Shown here in pieces: positions 9,345-18,700 of a stretch of DNA of 33,488 nt. The notes under the pieces are model-generated. The model was not told the DNA's origin and ran no database searches. It worked only from the letters and a program-made list of their open reading frames with translations. The stretch is from Bacteroidia bacterium (GTDB lineage Bacteria; Bacteroidota; Bacteroidia; B-17B0; Aurantibacillaceae). Each line of letters begins with the position of its first letter. Position 1 is the stretch's first letter. Made by a program: the position numbers and the translations under genes. The stretch lies in contig JAEUTQ010000042.1 of assembly GCA_016787445.1 (NCBI GenBank), forward strand, positions 1-33,488. The letters are read 5' to 3'.

Positions 9345-9805
9345 TATTTTTCTGAACTATACTTTACAACTTCGACACCAAATTTTCGCAAAAAATCAAC
9401 ACCTTCATCGCTAGGAATATTTTTGTAAGAAGCGTAACTGTTTTTAAAAAAAACCTTGCGAATTCCAACCGAATAAATGACACGCGCGCATGCAATACAA
9501 GGCGATAACGTTACATATAATGTGGAGCCTTCAATTGAAAAGTTATTTTTGGCGGCGTATAAAATGGCATTTTGCTCAGCGTGTAAAGCTAGAGAGCAAC
9601 TGCCTTTGCTATCACGCGGACAACCGGTTTCAGGCCATTCCACATCACAATTGTGAGTACCGGAAGGGGGGCCATTGTATCCTAAAGAAATGATTCTTGT
9701 ATCTTTTGTAAGTACCGCACCTACCTGAGCTTTAACACAATGCGATCGAGAAGCCAACTTTTCTGCTAACTCCATATAAATTTCATCAAAACTTGGTCTG
9801 CTCAT
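9344..9805 (-). CDS. dCMP deaminase / ComEB-like cytidine deaminase family protein
   Basis: Start chosen at ATG 9805-9803 (MSRPSFDEIYMELAEKLASR), giving 153 residues. A longer frame to 9898 would run through a terminator and the tRNA gene, so it is rejected. The zinc-dependent deaminase motifs are complete: H75-A-E77, with Glu77 as proton shuttle, and P102-C-I-A-C106 supplying two zinc-ligand cysteines. A Cys-rich insert (HNCDVEW ... GCPRDSKGSC) precedes HAE, as in dCMP deaminases. The enzyme converts dCMP to dUMP, feeding thymidylate synthesis, in the cytoplasm. A sequence TAAATTGC (minus strand, ~9816-9809) directly upstream of the start resembles a -7 element, which would make the leader very short. 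The small polycationic protein follows with overlapping stop/start. Confidence 0.92.
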   Translation of the reverse strand: MSRPSFDEIYMELAEKLASRSHCVKAQVGAVLTKDTRIISLGYNGPPSGTHNCDVEWPETGCPRDSKGSCSLALHAEQNAILYAAKNNFSIEGSTLYVTLSPCIACARVIYSVGIRKVFFKNSYASYKNIPSDEGVDFLRKFGVEVVKYSSEK

Positions 9806-9819
9806 GGTACTGCAATTTA

Positions 9820-9843
9820 CAAAAAAAGCCCTTAAAAAGGGCT
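9820..9843 (-). terminator. Rho-independent terminator after tRNA-Leu
   Basis: AGCCCTT (9827-9833) pairs with AAGGGCT (9837-9843) around a 3-base loop. On the minus strand it is followed by seven T (bases 9827-9821). It lies between the tRNA 3' end and the deaminase start and so ends the tRNA transcript. Confidence 0.85.
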
Positions 9844-9857
9844 GATTTTTAATTTTG

Positions 9858-9941
9858 TACCCGGAATCGGGGTCGAACCGATATGATATTGCTATCACTG
9901 GTGTTTGAGACCAGCGCGTCTACCAATTCCGCCATCCGGGC
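9858..9941 (-). tRNA. trnL: tRNA-Leu, anticodon CAA
   Basis: The minus-strand sequence folds as an 84-base class II tRNA. The acceptor stem is GCCCGGA (9941-9935) with TCCGGGT (9865-9859), closing on a G-U pair, with discriminator A at 9858. The D-arm contains GGCGGAATTGGTAGACGC. The anticodon stem CTGGT/ACCAG surrounds loop CTCAAAC, so the anticodon is CAA (9907-9905), reading UUG. A long variable arm follows, and then the T-arm GGTTCGACCCC. The 3' CCA is not encoded. It is flanked by its own promoter and terminator, so it is a single-gene unit. Confidence 0.97.
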
Positions 9942-9959
9942 ATTTCAATTAACGGGCTG

Positions 9960-9991
9960 CAAATCTAGTTTTTGTTTTGATATATTGCAAA
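9960..9991 (-). promoter_or_regulatory. Promoter for tRNA-Leu
   Basis: On the minus strand TTTG (9991-9988), 20 bases, then TAGATTTG (9967-9960) is an exact match to TTG-N(17-23)-TAnnTTTG. It lies 18 bases before the tRNA 5' end. Confidence 0.8.
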
Positions 9992-10019
9992 GAATTCGGT
10001 TTTTTTACGCAAAAATTAC

Positions 10020-10049
10020 TTGGAACTATCCTTTAATTGCTTACTTTTG
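10020..10049 (+). promoter_or_regulatory. Promoter for prs
   Basis: TTG (10020-10022), 19 bases, then TACTTTTG (10042-10049) matches the Bacteroidota consensus exactly. It predicts transcription from about 10055, just before the chosen ATG at 10064, and supports that start over the longer frame from 10037. Confidence 0.8.
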
Positions 10050-10063
10050 TAGCCCCAATTTTA

Positions 10064-10996
10064 ATGGAAACTCAAGTAAGAATATTCAGCGGCAGCGCTT
10101 CAATCGATTTGTCAGAACAAATTGCCAAATCTTACGGTCAATCTTTGGGTAAAGTACAACACTATCGTTTTAGCGACGGAGAAATACAAGCATCTTACGA
10201 GGAAAGCATACGTGGACAAAGTGTTTTTATCATTAATTCAACCATGCCTCCGGCTGAAAACCTGATGGAAATGTTGTTAATGATTGATGCTGCAAAAAGA
10301 GCTTCAGCTAAACAAATTATTGCTGTTCTTCCTTATTTCGGATATGCGCGTCAGGATCGTAAAGATCAACCTCGTGTAGCAATCGGTGCGAAACTTGTTG
10401 CCGATATGTTAGCCGTTGCAGGCGCAACACGCGTTATGACAATGGATTTACACGCTGATCAAATTCAGGGTTTCTTTAACGTTCCTGTTGATCATTTGTA
10501 CGCTTCAACTATTTTCTTGCCATACATTCAAAGTTTGCACTTACCTAATTTAACGATTGCAGCTCCTGATATGGGAGGAAGTAAACGTGCCAATGCATAC
10601 GCTAAGCATTTAAAATGTGATATCGTTATTTGTTATAAGCAGAGAACAAAAGCAAATGTAGTTGATCATATGACCGCCATCGGTGATATTGAAGGAAAAG
10701 ATATCGTGTTGTTGGATGATATGATTGATACAGGTGGAACACTTTGTAAAGCGGCCGATATGATGGTTGAGCGTGGTGCCAGCAGCGTTAGAGCTATGTG
10801 TACACATGCCATATTATCCGGAAAAGCTTACGAAAACATTGAGAAATCAAAAATTAAAGAACTTATTGTTACGGATACAATTCCTTTACAACATAAAAGT
10901 GAAAAAATAAAAGTACTTAGCGTGGCTGACTTATTTGCGAAAGTTATCAGTAGCGTTCATACTTACGAATCAATTAGTTCAAACTTTATAATTTAA
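10064..10996 (+). CDS. prs: Ribose-phosphate pyrophosphokinase
   Basis: The protein has 310 residues, the usual length. It makes PRPP from ribose 5-phosphate and ATP for purine, pyrimidine, His, Trp and NAD synthesis. The start METQVRIFSGSAS is preferred because the promoter -7 element lies at 10042-10049, inside the longer frame. Family motifs are present: FSDGE (36-40), YFGYARQDRK (91-100), MDLHADQIQGFF (127-138, with catalytic-region His130), GGSKRANAYA (171-180) and the PRPP-binding loop VLLDDMIDTGGT (215-226; Asp218-Asp219). The L25 gene follows 76 bases later; the prs-rplY order is common in bacteria. No terminator is seen between them, so they are probably cotranscribed at least in part. 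Confidence 0.97.
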   Translation: METQVRIFSGSASIDLSEQIAKSYGQSLGKVQHYRFSDGEIQASYEESIRGQSVFIINSTMPPAENLMEMLLMIDAAKRASAKQIIAVLPYFGYARQDRKDQPRVAIGAKLVADMLAVAGATRVMTMDLHADQIQGFFNVPVDHLYASTIFLPYIQSLHLPNLTIAAPDMGGSKRANAYAKHLKCDIVICYKQRTKANVVDHMTAIGDIEGKDIVLLDDMIDTGGTLCKAADMMVERGASSVRAMCTHAILSGKAYENIEKSKIKELIVTDTIPLQHKSEKIKVLSVADLFAKVISSVHTYESISSNFII

Positions 10997-11072
10997 CCCG
11001 CATAACATAAAAACTAAAAGCAACGAAATAAAGTAAGCGGGATCTTTATTAGTTGCACAAAAAAAAACAAAA

Positions 11073-11696
11073 ATGAAAACAGTATCATTGAGCGGTTCGC
11101 CACGTGCGAGCGTAGGGAAAACAGATGCGGCCTCTTTAAGGGCGAAAGGTCAGGTTCCATGTGTTATTTATGGTGGTAACGAACAAATCCACTTTTATGC
11201 TGATGAAAGAGCATTTAAAAACATTATTTACACACCGGATACCAACTTAGTAAACATTACAGTTGACGGTAAAAACTTTTTAGCTGTATTACAAGAAGCA
11301 CAATTCCATAAAATCAACGATAAACTTATCCATGCTGATTTCCTTCAAGTAATCGAAGGAAAACCTGTAACTGTACAAATTCCGGTTAAAACCGTTGGAC
11401 AATCACAAGGTGTAAAAGACGGTGGTAAGTTAACCGTTAAGATGCGTAAGTTAAAAGTAAAAGGTTTAGTTAATAAATTACCTGAGCGTATCGAGTTAAA
11501 CATCGAAACATTAGGAATTGGTAAATCAATTTCTGTTGGCGATATTAAAATTGATGGAGTAACTATTTTACATCCAAGCAATATTTCAGTTGTAAGTGTT
11601 CAAACAACACGTAACGTTGCTGCAGAAGAAACTGCAACTCCGGCTGCAACTGCTGCAACTCCGGCTGCAACAACTGCTGCTCCTGCTAAAAAATAA
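11073..11696 (+). CDS. rplY: 50S ribosomal protein L25 (long CTC/TL5 form)
   Basis: The protein has 207 residues. The N-terminal 5S rRNA-binding L25 domain spans ~1-95 (GSPRASVGKTDAASLRAKGQ, CVIYGGNEQIHFYAD, VLQEAQFHKINDKLIHADFL). It is followed by the TL5/CTC beta domain to ~180 (VQIPVKTVGQSQGVKDGG, ISVGDIKIDGVTILHPSN). The last 25 residues are an Ala/Thr/Pro-rich tail, which matches disordered tails seen in Bacteroidota L25. It binds 5S rRNA in the large ribosomal subunit and was also named a general stress protein in Bacillus. It follows prs and ends in a strong terminator. The leader contains an A-run before the ATG and no Shine-Dalgarno sequence. Confidence 0.95.
   Translation: MKTVSLSGSPRASVGKTDAASLRAKGQVPCVIYGGNEQIHFYADERAFKNIIYTPDTNLVNITVDGKNFLAVLQEAQFHKINDKLIHADFLQVIEGKPVTVQIPVKTVGQSQGVKDGGKLTVKMRKLKVKGLVNKLPERIELNIETLGIGKSISVGDIKIDGVTILHPSNISVVSVQTTRNVAAEETATPAATAATPAATTAAPAKK
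11634..11675 (+). repeat. Two tandem 21-base units in the L25 tail
   Basis: A 21-base unit beginning GCAACTCCGGCTGCAAC occurs at 11634-11654 and again at 11655-11675 with two base changes. It encodes ATPAATA-type repeats in the Ala/Thr/Pro-rich tail and suggests tail length can change by slippage. Confidence 0.8.
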
Positions 11697-11715
11697 TTTT
11701 TTCATCCTTAATAGT

Positions 11716-11743
11716 AAACCCCGGCTTTTGTCGGGGTTTTTTG
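11716..11743 (+). terminator. Rho-independent terminator after rplY
   Basis: AAACCCCG (11716-11723) pairs with CGGGGTTT (11732-11739). Two more inner pairs (G-U and C-G) leave a TTTT loop, and the stem is followed by a T-run. It closes the prs-rplY unit. Confidence 0.92.
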
Positions 11744-11817
11744 TTAAAATCACTTAATTAAATAATGATAGTTAGCATTTTTTAAGGTTTTTGTGCTTTT
11801 AACGGAGTTTTTGGTAC

Positions 11818-11825
11818 TACATTTG
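11818..11825 (+). promoter_or_regulatory. Candidate -7 element for the LolA-like gene
   Basis: TACATTTG matches TAnnTTTG and lies 13 bases before the ATG at 11839. The nearest TTG (11791-11793) is 24 bases upstream, slightly longer than usual spacing. Confidence 0.55.
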
Positions 11826-11838
11826 CCATCATTAGATT

Positions 11839-12492
11839 ATGAAACATTTACTTTATATACTTCTTTGCGCAAGCACTTTCAGTGTATTTGCTCAGGATCA
11901 AGACCCAAAAGCTAAAACCATATTAGATGATCTTAGTAAGGTTACAAAAGCCTATAAAACCATTAGCGCTGATTACATTTTCACCATCTTCAATAAGGAT
12001 AAAAAACAAGTAGAAAAACAAACCGGAAAAGTTCAAGTAAAAGGACAAAAATTTAAGCTGGAAATTCCCGGCAGTAACATTGTTTGCGATGGAAAAACTA
12101 TCTGGACTCATAATAAAGACGCAGCTGAAGTAACGATTAAAAACTTTGAAGCTAACAATGACGAACAGCTGAATCCTAGTAAAATTTTCACCTTATACGA
12201 AACAGGTTATAAATACAAATTTGATAAAGAGGAAAAAATCGGAGCCACCATGTGTAATGTTATCGATCTATATCCTACTGTTAAGCCTGAAAAGAAGAAA
12301 TTTCACACAATCAAAATATACATCGACAAGGCAAAAAAACAAGTTGTTCAATTAAAAATGCTCATGAAAGACGGTGGCTCTCAGTTGTATGAAATTAAGA
12401 CTTTCAAACCTAATCTGGAGCTGGCGGATGCATTATTCGTGTTCGATACCAAAGCTTTTAAGCCCGATCAAATCATCGACGAAAGGGATTGA
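11839..12492 (+). CDS. LolA-like outer membrane lipoprotein carrier protein
   Basis: The protein has 217 residues. A signal peptide spans 1-19 (LLYILLCASTFSVFAQ). The mature part has the LolA-type layout of a half-open beta barrel: a helix, then YKTISADYIFTIFNKD, TGKVQVKGQKFKLEIPGS, IVCDGKTIWTHNKD, and later DGGSQLYEIKTFKPN followed by ALFVFDTKAF. In the family, LolA picks up lipoproteins from the LolCDE inner membrane complex and carries them across the periplasm. The gene stands alone between the rplY terminator and the adhesin pair. A LolD/MacB-type ATPase also occurs in this window (26889), but nothing links the two directly. The assignment to the LolA superfamily is good; strict orthology to LolA is less certain. 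Confidence 0.85.
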   Translation: MKHLLYILLCASTFSVFAQDQDPKAKTILDDLSKVTKAYKTISADYIFTIFNKDKKQVEKQTGKVQVKGQKFKLEIPGSNIVCDGKTIWTHNKDAAEVTIKNFEANNDEQLNPSKIFTLYETGYKYKFDKEEKIGATMCNVIDLYPTVKPEKKKFHTIKIYIDKAKKQVVQLKMLMKDGGSQLYEIKTFKPNLELADALFVFDTKAFKPDQIIDERD

Positions 12493-12513
12493 TTTTTAAA
12501 GTTTTATCGTCTA

Positions 12514-12559
12514 AACAATTAGATTTTGGCGAAATAGAACTTATAATGAGCTAATTGTT
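12514..12559. repeat. Inverted repeat upstream of first adhesin gene
   Basis: AACAATTAG (12514-12522) is perfectly complementary to CTAATTGTT (12551-12559) with 28 bases between. It is too AT-rich and too widely spaced for a terminator and has no T-run. It lies in the 122-base gap before the adhesin gene, where I find no consensus promoter, so it could be a regulator site. It could also be chance in AT-rich DNA. Confidence 0.4.
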
Positions 12560-12614
12560 AATCTAATTTATTTAAAAAGAGGCATTTTGCACATTGGATG
12601 AGTATCTTTATCCT

Positions 12615-15600
12615 ATGTACATTTTCCGTCATTTAAGAATCTCATTCGCGCTAGCGTTGTTTTTGCAATTCGCAGCAAACTTGACTTTTGGACAAGGCGC
12701 GCCGTTTTGCCCTTCAATTAACGCACAATTTGGTACAGGTCCTAGCACCACGATTTGTCAAGGACAATGTGCTAACTTATCGGCGAGTGTTGTTCCGGTT
12801 AATCAAACTACAAGTTACTCTGTCACCACAATTCCATACGCTCCGTTTTCATTTACCAATGGAACATCCATTATTGCGAACCAGGATGATATTTGGAGTA
12901 GCGTTTTAAATTTAGGTTTCCCATTTTGTTATTACGGTAATACATTCACACAAGGTGTTGTTGGTTCAAACGGACAACTCACTTTCAGTTTAGGTGTGGC
13001 CAATCAAACTAACGGTTGGTCCATTACCACTCCTATTCCCAGCTTAGCGGATATGCCGGGCAACACCATTTGCGCTGCCTTTCGTGATATAGATCCAACT
13101 TCAAGCGGTAATATTTATTTTGCTACTTATGGAACAGCTCCATGTCGTTCATTTGTTATTTCCTGGAATAACATTCCGATGTTTAGCAATCCCGGCTCTT
13201 GCACCGGTATTCCAAATTCCACTTTTCAATTAGTATTACATGAAACCAGTAATTACATTGATGTATTCATTCAAAACAGTACAGCATGTCCGGGTTGGAA
13301 TTCAGGAAGAGGAATTATTGGTGTACAAAATGTAAATGGCACACTCGCAACTTTTCCGGCCGGAAGAAATTCGCCCACTCAATGGACCGCCACGAATGAA
13401 GCCTGGCGATTCGTCCCCACAGGCCCGCAATCATATACCGTCAATTGGACAGGACCCAGTGGAAATGTTGGTACGGGATTAACGGCTAACGTGTGTCCAG
13501 CTACAACTACAAATTATACGGCAACAATGAATATTACGAGTTGTACAGGAGTAAATAGCTCCTATACAAGTGCAGTAACTGTTTCAGTTGTACCTAGCCC
13601 TACACTTACGGTTAATTCAGCAACAGTTTGTCAAGGTACACCTGCCACTCTAACGGTTAGCGGGGGTACGTCATACACATGGCAACCCGGAAATATAACA
13701 GGCTCTTCTGTTACTTTCACACCTGCCGCAACAACAATTTATACTGTAACGGGTAGTCCGGGTGGTCCAGGATGTTTAGGAACAGCTACAACAAATATTA
13801 ATGTAAATGGAGCTGCAGTTGCCATTCCCGGAAGTAATTCTCCGATTTGCGCCGGTAATACACTCAGTTTAACAGTGGGCGCCGCGTTAAATTATACATG
13901 GACCGGGCCGAACGGATTTAGTTCCAACTTACAAAACCCAACCATTACAAACGTTACCACCAACGCCAGTGGAACGTATACCATATTTATGAGTAGCGGT
14001 GGAACTTGTACAGCCATTGCCACTACATCAGTTACAATTTTCCCATTACCAAATCCTGTAGCAGCCAACAACGGACCGCTATGTGATGGCGCAACACTTA
14101 ATCTAACCGGAGGAGGAAGTATCACTTATACTTGGACCGGCCCGAATGGTTTTAGCAGCACGAACCAAAATCCATCGCTTACTAACGTTAACTCCCTTGC
14201 GGCAGGTGTTTATACTTTGATGGTTGGTGCAGGAAGTTGTTCAGCTTCGACTACAACCTCATTAACTGTTAATCCGCTGCCATCACCTACTATAGTAAGT
14301 AATAGTCCGGTTTGTGAAGGACAAACAATTAATTTTACAGGAAGTGGTGGAACAAGTTATTTATGGGTTGGGCCCGGCAGTTTCAACTCAAACGCGCAAA
14401 ATCCTAGTATTGCATCCGCATCCATGATTCATAACGGAACATTCACATTAACAGTAACCGATGCTAACAATTGCAGTAATAGCACTACACATGCTTATGT
14501 GGTGAATTCACTTCCTGTGGTTAGCGCTACAGGATCATCCATTTGTGTGAATCAAACCATGAACTTGAGTGCCAATGGCGGAGTAACGTATAGTTGGAGC
14601 GGACCAAACGGATTTACTTCTAACTTACAAAACCCAAGCGTTACAAACGCTCAAACAAACATGGCGGGAGTTTATAATGTTACTGTAACAAATGCTAACT
14701 CATGCGTAAATACCGGAATGGCAACCGTATTGATTAATCCGGAGCCAACACCTATTGCAAACAGCAATAGCCCTATTTGTGTAAATTCAATTTTAAGTTT
14801 AAATGGTAGTGGTGGCGTTAATTATTCTTGGAGTGGTCCTAATGGATTTTCATCTTCTGCTCAAAATCCAACTTTAGTTGCAACCAGCGCAGGCATGAGT
14901 GGCAGCTATATGCTCACCGTTAGTGATGCAATTGGTTGTTCATCTTCTACAGCTGTTACAGTGGTTGTAAATCCTATTCCATCTATTTCAATTACCTCTG
15001 CGAATATTAACGGATGTGCGCCTGTTTGTACACAGTTCTCAGCGCAAACTTCAAGCGGAGTACAAAGTGTAAATTGGAATTCGGGAGGAGGACAAAGTGC
15101 CAGCGGTAATACTGTTGATTTTTGTTATTCGCAAGCCGGCAATTATTTAATTACAGCGCAGGCAGTAGATAATGCAGGATGTATTAATACCTCAACCTAT
15201 GCAATTAATGTAGTACCAAAACCTATCGCAGATTTTAACTACGCGCCTTATTATCCAACGGTAAACACTGACGGAACAGTAAAATTCACTGATGCTTCTC
15301 ATACCGGAACCATTACAGCATGGAACTGGTATTTCATGAACACTGCTCAATATACTTCCACACAACAGCATCCTGAATTCACTTTCACTGAAGCAGGAAG
15401 TTATGAGGTTGTATTGGTAGTGAAAAACAACATTGGTTGCAGCGATACCATTATTAAAACAATTGTAGTGGGAGAAGATTACGGAATTTATGTACCAAAT
15501 GCATTTACACCAAATAAAGACGGATTAAACGATTTTTTCCAACCAAAAGGTTTTGGTATAAAGAAATATCAATTAGAAATTTTTGACAGATGGGGAGAAA

Positions 15601-15767
15601 GAATTTTTGTTAGTAAAGAGTTTGAAAATGGTTGGGATGGAAAACGTCATAGAGGAATTGATTATGGTACTTATTGTCCGGATGGCGTTTATGTATGGAG
15701 AATTACACTCACAAATGTGAAAGGCGAATCAAAAGAATTAAAAGGTCATGTTACATTAATTAAATAA
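12615..15767 (+). CDS. Adhesin-like secreted protein A with T9SS type B sorting domain
   Basis: The protein has about 1050 residues. Start chosen at 12615 so that the signal peptide (ISFALALFLQFAANLTFGQ) has the normal short n-region; ATG 12594 in the same frame is possible. The head (~residues 45-275) has SNGQLTFS, ICAAFRDIDP, IYFATYGTAPCRSFVISWNN and GIIGVQN, resembling NIDO-type beta-sandwich domains. Two Ig-like segments lead into five ~78-residue repeats, each with a W-[TSV]-GP-[NG] core and paired cysteines. Two PKD-like domains follow, and ~955-1050 is a 'gliding motility-associated' type B C-terminal domain (YVPNAFTPNKDGLNDFF, LEIFDRWGERIF, GVYVWRITL, HVTLIK). T9SS should carry it to the surface or medium. 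The next gene, 12 bases on, is a paralogue. Confidence 0.9.
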   Translation: MYIFRHLRISFALALFLQFAANLTFGQGAPFCPSINAQFGTGPSTTICQGQCANLSASVVPVNQTTSYSVTTIPYAPFSFTNGTSIIANQDDIWSSVLNLGFPFCYYGNTFTQGVVGSNGQLTFSLGVANQTNGWSITTPIPSLADMPGNTICAAFRDIDPTSSGNIYFATYGTAPCRSFVISWNNIPMFSNPGSCTGIPNSTFQLVLHETSNYIDVFIQNSTACPGWNSGRGIIGVQNVNGTLATFPAGRNSPTQWTATNEAWRFVPTGPQSYTVNWTGPSGNVGTGLTANVCPATTTNYTATMNITSCTGVNSSYTSAVTVSVVPSPTLTVNSATVCQGTPATLTVSGGTSYTWQPGNITGSSVTFTPAATTIYTVTGSPGGPGCLGTATTNINVNGAAVAIPGSNSPICAGNTLSLTVGAALNYTWTGPNGFSSNLQNPTITNVTTNASGTYTIFMSSGGTCTAIATTSVTIFPLPNPVAANNGPLCDGATLNLTGGGSITYTWTGPNGFSSTNQNPSLTNVNSLAAGVYTLMVGAGSCSASTTTSLTVNPLPSPTIVSNSPVCEGQTINFTGSGGTSYLWVGPGSFNSNAQNPSIASASMIHNGTFTLTVTDANNCSNSTTHAYVVNSLPVVSATGSSICVNQTMNLSANGGVTYSWSGPNGFTSNLQNPSVTNAQTNMAGVYNVTVTNANSCVNTGMATVLINPEPTPIANSNSPICVNSILSLNGSGGVNYSWSGPNGFSSSAQNPTLVATSAGMSGSYMLTVSDAIGCSSSTAVTVVVNPIPSISITSANINGCAPVCTQFSAQTSSGVQSVNWNSGGGQSASGNTVDFCYSQAGNYLITAQAVDNAGCINTSTYAINVVPKPIADFNYAPYYPTVNTDGTVKFTDASHTGTITAWNWYFMNTAQYTSTQQHPEFTFTEAGSYEVVLVVKNNIGCSDTIIKTIVVGEDYGIYVPNAFTPNKDGLNDFFQPKGFGIKKYQLEIFDRWGERIFVSKEFENGWDGKRHRGIDYGTYCPDGVYVWRITLTNVKGESKELKGHVTLIK
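13815..14985 (+). repeat. Five Ig-like repeats in adhesin A
   Basis: Five consecutive units of about 230-240 bases (~78 residues) each start near a Pro-x-Pro linker. Each has a Cys near the front (PICAG, PLCDG, PVCEG, SICVN, PICVN), the core GPNGF or a variant, the tail QNP, and a closing T-V-T-stretch. They differ at many bases, so the protein pattern is kept while the DNA has drifted. Boundaries are approximate. Confidence 0.85.
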
Positions 15768-15779
15768 ACTAAAAGTAAA

Positions 15780-18700
15780 ATGAAACAACTTAAGGCATTA
15801 TTTATACTGTTTACATTATTGTCAGGAACAATAAAATCACAATTTGCTGTGCCAAGCTGCCCAAGTAATTTGGTGTATGTACATAACAGTCCTATCACGG
15901 CATACAACCCTTCTTTACCACTTGGTCCGGGTAACCCTGTAAGTACAGGTATTCCGGGAGGTGGAGGCGGTTTAGCCTTAATGCCAAATATTAATGCTGC
16001 ATCACCAAATCCAACTTTCTATACCATCATTAGCGGTAATGTTGCTTGGTGGAATGGAAGCACCTGGGTAAATACCGGACATGCTATTGGTAATACTGCT
16101 GCTGTAAACTTAGGTGGTTGTGGTTGTTATTTATATAGTTTAGTAGGCTCTAGTGGTCAAATCTGGGTTTATAATGGTACAGGTCCAGGAACATTATTAA
16201 CTACTCTTACCGGCTTTAGCGGTGGTGGTCCTTATGATATAGTTACTGATGCGAATTGTAATTTTTACATTCTAAAAACTACAACACCACAAGCTTTAAC
16301 TATGTACAGCCCTACCGGTTCTGTATTGGCTACTTATAATATGACCGGGATGCCAAGCACTTCAGCGGGTGGAGGTTTTTCTATTATTGGTACTCAGGTA
16401 TTCGTTCATAATTCAAATGGTTTCTTTTCAGGAAACATCGTTGGTTCAACAATAAATTTCACAAGTACTCCTGCAGGTTCATCTACTATGAGTGGTGGCG
16501 ATTATGCCTCATGCCCTATCCCTGCCTTGGTTACTTCTTATACTGCAAATGCCGTGGTAACCGGTACGTTAGGTTGCTCTACAACTTCGGTAACATTAAC
16601 AGCCAATACCAATCTTACTCCGGTTAACTCCTATAGCTGGACCGGTCCCGGTTTAACCGGCCCAACAAACGGTTCAGTGGCTATTGGAACTGCTCCGGGT
16701 GTTTATAGTTGTACAATTTCAAAAACGGTTTGTCCGGTTGCATCCACTGTTGTAACTGCCACTGTAGTTTCCAACGGTACTGTAATTAGTCCAACTATTT
16801 CATTAACCAATACACTAACGTGCGCCAGCCCTACGGCATCTTTAAGCGTAAATCCTGGGCCTCCGGGCTTTACTTACACCTGGACAGGACCAGGTATCAT
16901 TAGTGGAGCGGGTACAGCAACTGTGGGCATCAATCAAGGCGGAACATATACAGTGGCCGTAGCTAACGCAACTAATTCATGTCAGGGTTCACAAACACTA
17001 ACAGTTCCAACTAATACTACACCTCCTGTTGTTTTGTCCACACCGGCCAGTACAAATATTTGTTTTGGGCAAAGCACTAATTTAACCGCATCAGGCGCTG
17101 TATCTTATTTATGGAGCACAGCTGCTACAACAAGTGTTATAAATGTTACCCCTAATACTACAACAACTTATACTGTAGCAGGTATGGCCGCTAACGGTTG
17201 TACAAGCACGGCAATATCAACAGTAAGTGTTACTCCTTTACCAGTTCCAATCGCCGGAAATAATGGTCCGTTATGTGTTGGTGCTAATCTTCAATTAAGC
17301 GGAAGTGGTGGTACCACATATGCATGGTCGGGTCCAAATGGATTTTTAAATGCTACACAAAGCCCATCTATTTCTGCTGTTACTTTGGCAGAATCGGGTG
17401 TATATACATTATTAGTTACAGTGGGTACATGTACAGGATCAACAACCACTTCAGTTACTATTAATCCCCTTCCATTACCTACCGCTTCTAACAATGGTCC
17501 GGTTTGTGAAGGTGTAGGATTAACATTTAATGGAACCGGTGGGGTGTTTTATAATTGGAGCGGACCTTCAGGATTTGTTTCTAATTCGCAAACACCGGGA
17601 ATATTAGCACCGTCAGTTACAAATAGTGGCACGTATACTTTAACGGTAACAGACGCGAACGGTTGTACCAATTTTACAACAACAACTGCTGTTGTAAATC
17701 CATTGCCTGCTATTTCAATTTCCGGTTCAACTGTGTGTGCTAACCAAACAATTAATTTAGGCGCAACAGGAGGAACAATTTATAATTGGAGTGGTCCGGG
17801 TGGATTTACTTCCAGTTCACAAAACCCTTCAATACCAAATGCAAATCCAGCGATGGCCGGTGTGTATTCTGTTACAGTAACTAATGCCAATAACTGTACA
17901 AGCACAAGCAATACAGTTGTAGTGGTAAATCCAATTCCAACGCCAAATGCGAATAATAATTCTCCGGTTTGTACAGGTCAATCATTTGCATTGAGTGCAA
18001 CCGGTGGTTTAACTTACAGCTGGGTTGGTCCAAACGGATTTGCATCTACAGCGCAAAACCCATTAGTTAATACATCCACTTCAAACATGTCAGGAACTTA
18101 CTCGGTAACAGTATTTGATAATATTGGATGTCCTGCTACTGCTGTTACAACAGTAACAGTAAATCCATTACCGAACCCAAGCATCATTGCTAACAATACT
18201 TTTGGTTGTGCACCTTTATGTGCAACCTTTACTGTACAAAACTCTACTGCTTTACAAAGTGTAGTTTGGTCGGTGAATGGAGGAAACGGAGCTAATGGAA
18301 ATACATACGAAAATTGTTTTAATGCAGCAGGATTATTTACAGTGACTGCCGGTGTTACTGATGCTAATGGTTGTTCGAATACAACTGCTTATTTAGTAGA
18401 CGTATATCCAATACCTGTGGCTGATTTTAATTTCGCGCCAATTAAACCAATTGTGAATCATGATGAAGTTACCTTTACGGATGCTTCACACAACGCAACC
18501 ATTACTGCTTGGAATTGGTATTTCTATAGTAATGCAACGAATACCTCTAACATGCAACATCCAACCTTCTATTATCCGGAGGCAGGAACATATCCTGTTA
18601 CATTGGTTGTAAAAAGTGATAAAGGCTGTATTGATACCATTACTAAAATAATTGTGGTTGGTGAAGACTTCGGTATTTATATTCCAAATGCGTTTACACC

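Noticed and set aside
9806..9898. Longer start for the dCMP deaminase gene
   Set aside because: It would run through the terminator hairpin and into tRNA-Leu; family members start near MSRPSFDE.
9883..10152. Plus-strand frame crossing the tRNA and the start of prs
   Set aside because: It overlaps tRNA-Leu, both promoters and the prs start in another frame, and shows no protein signature.
13815..18170. CRISPR array or DNA-level repeat array
   Set aside because: The repeats are protein-level Ig-like units of ~234 bases with diverged DNA, not short identical direct repeats with spacers.
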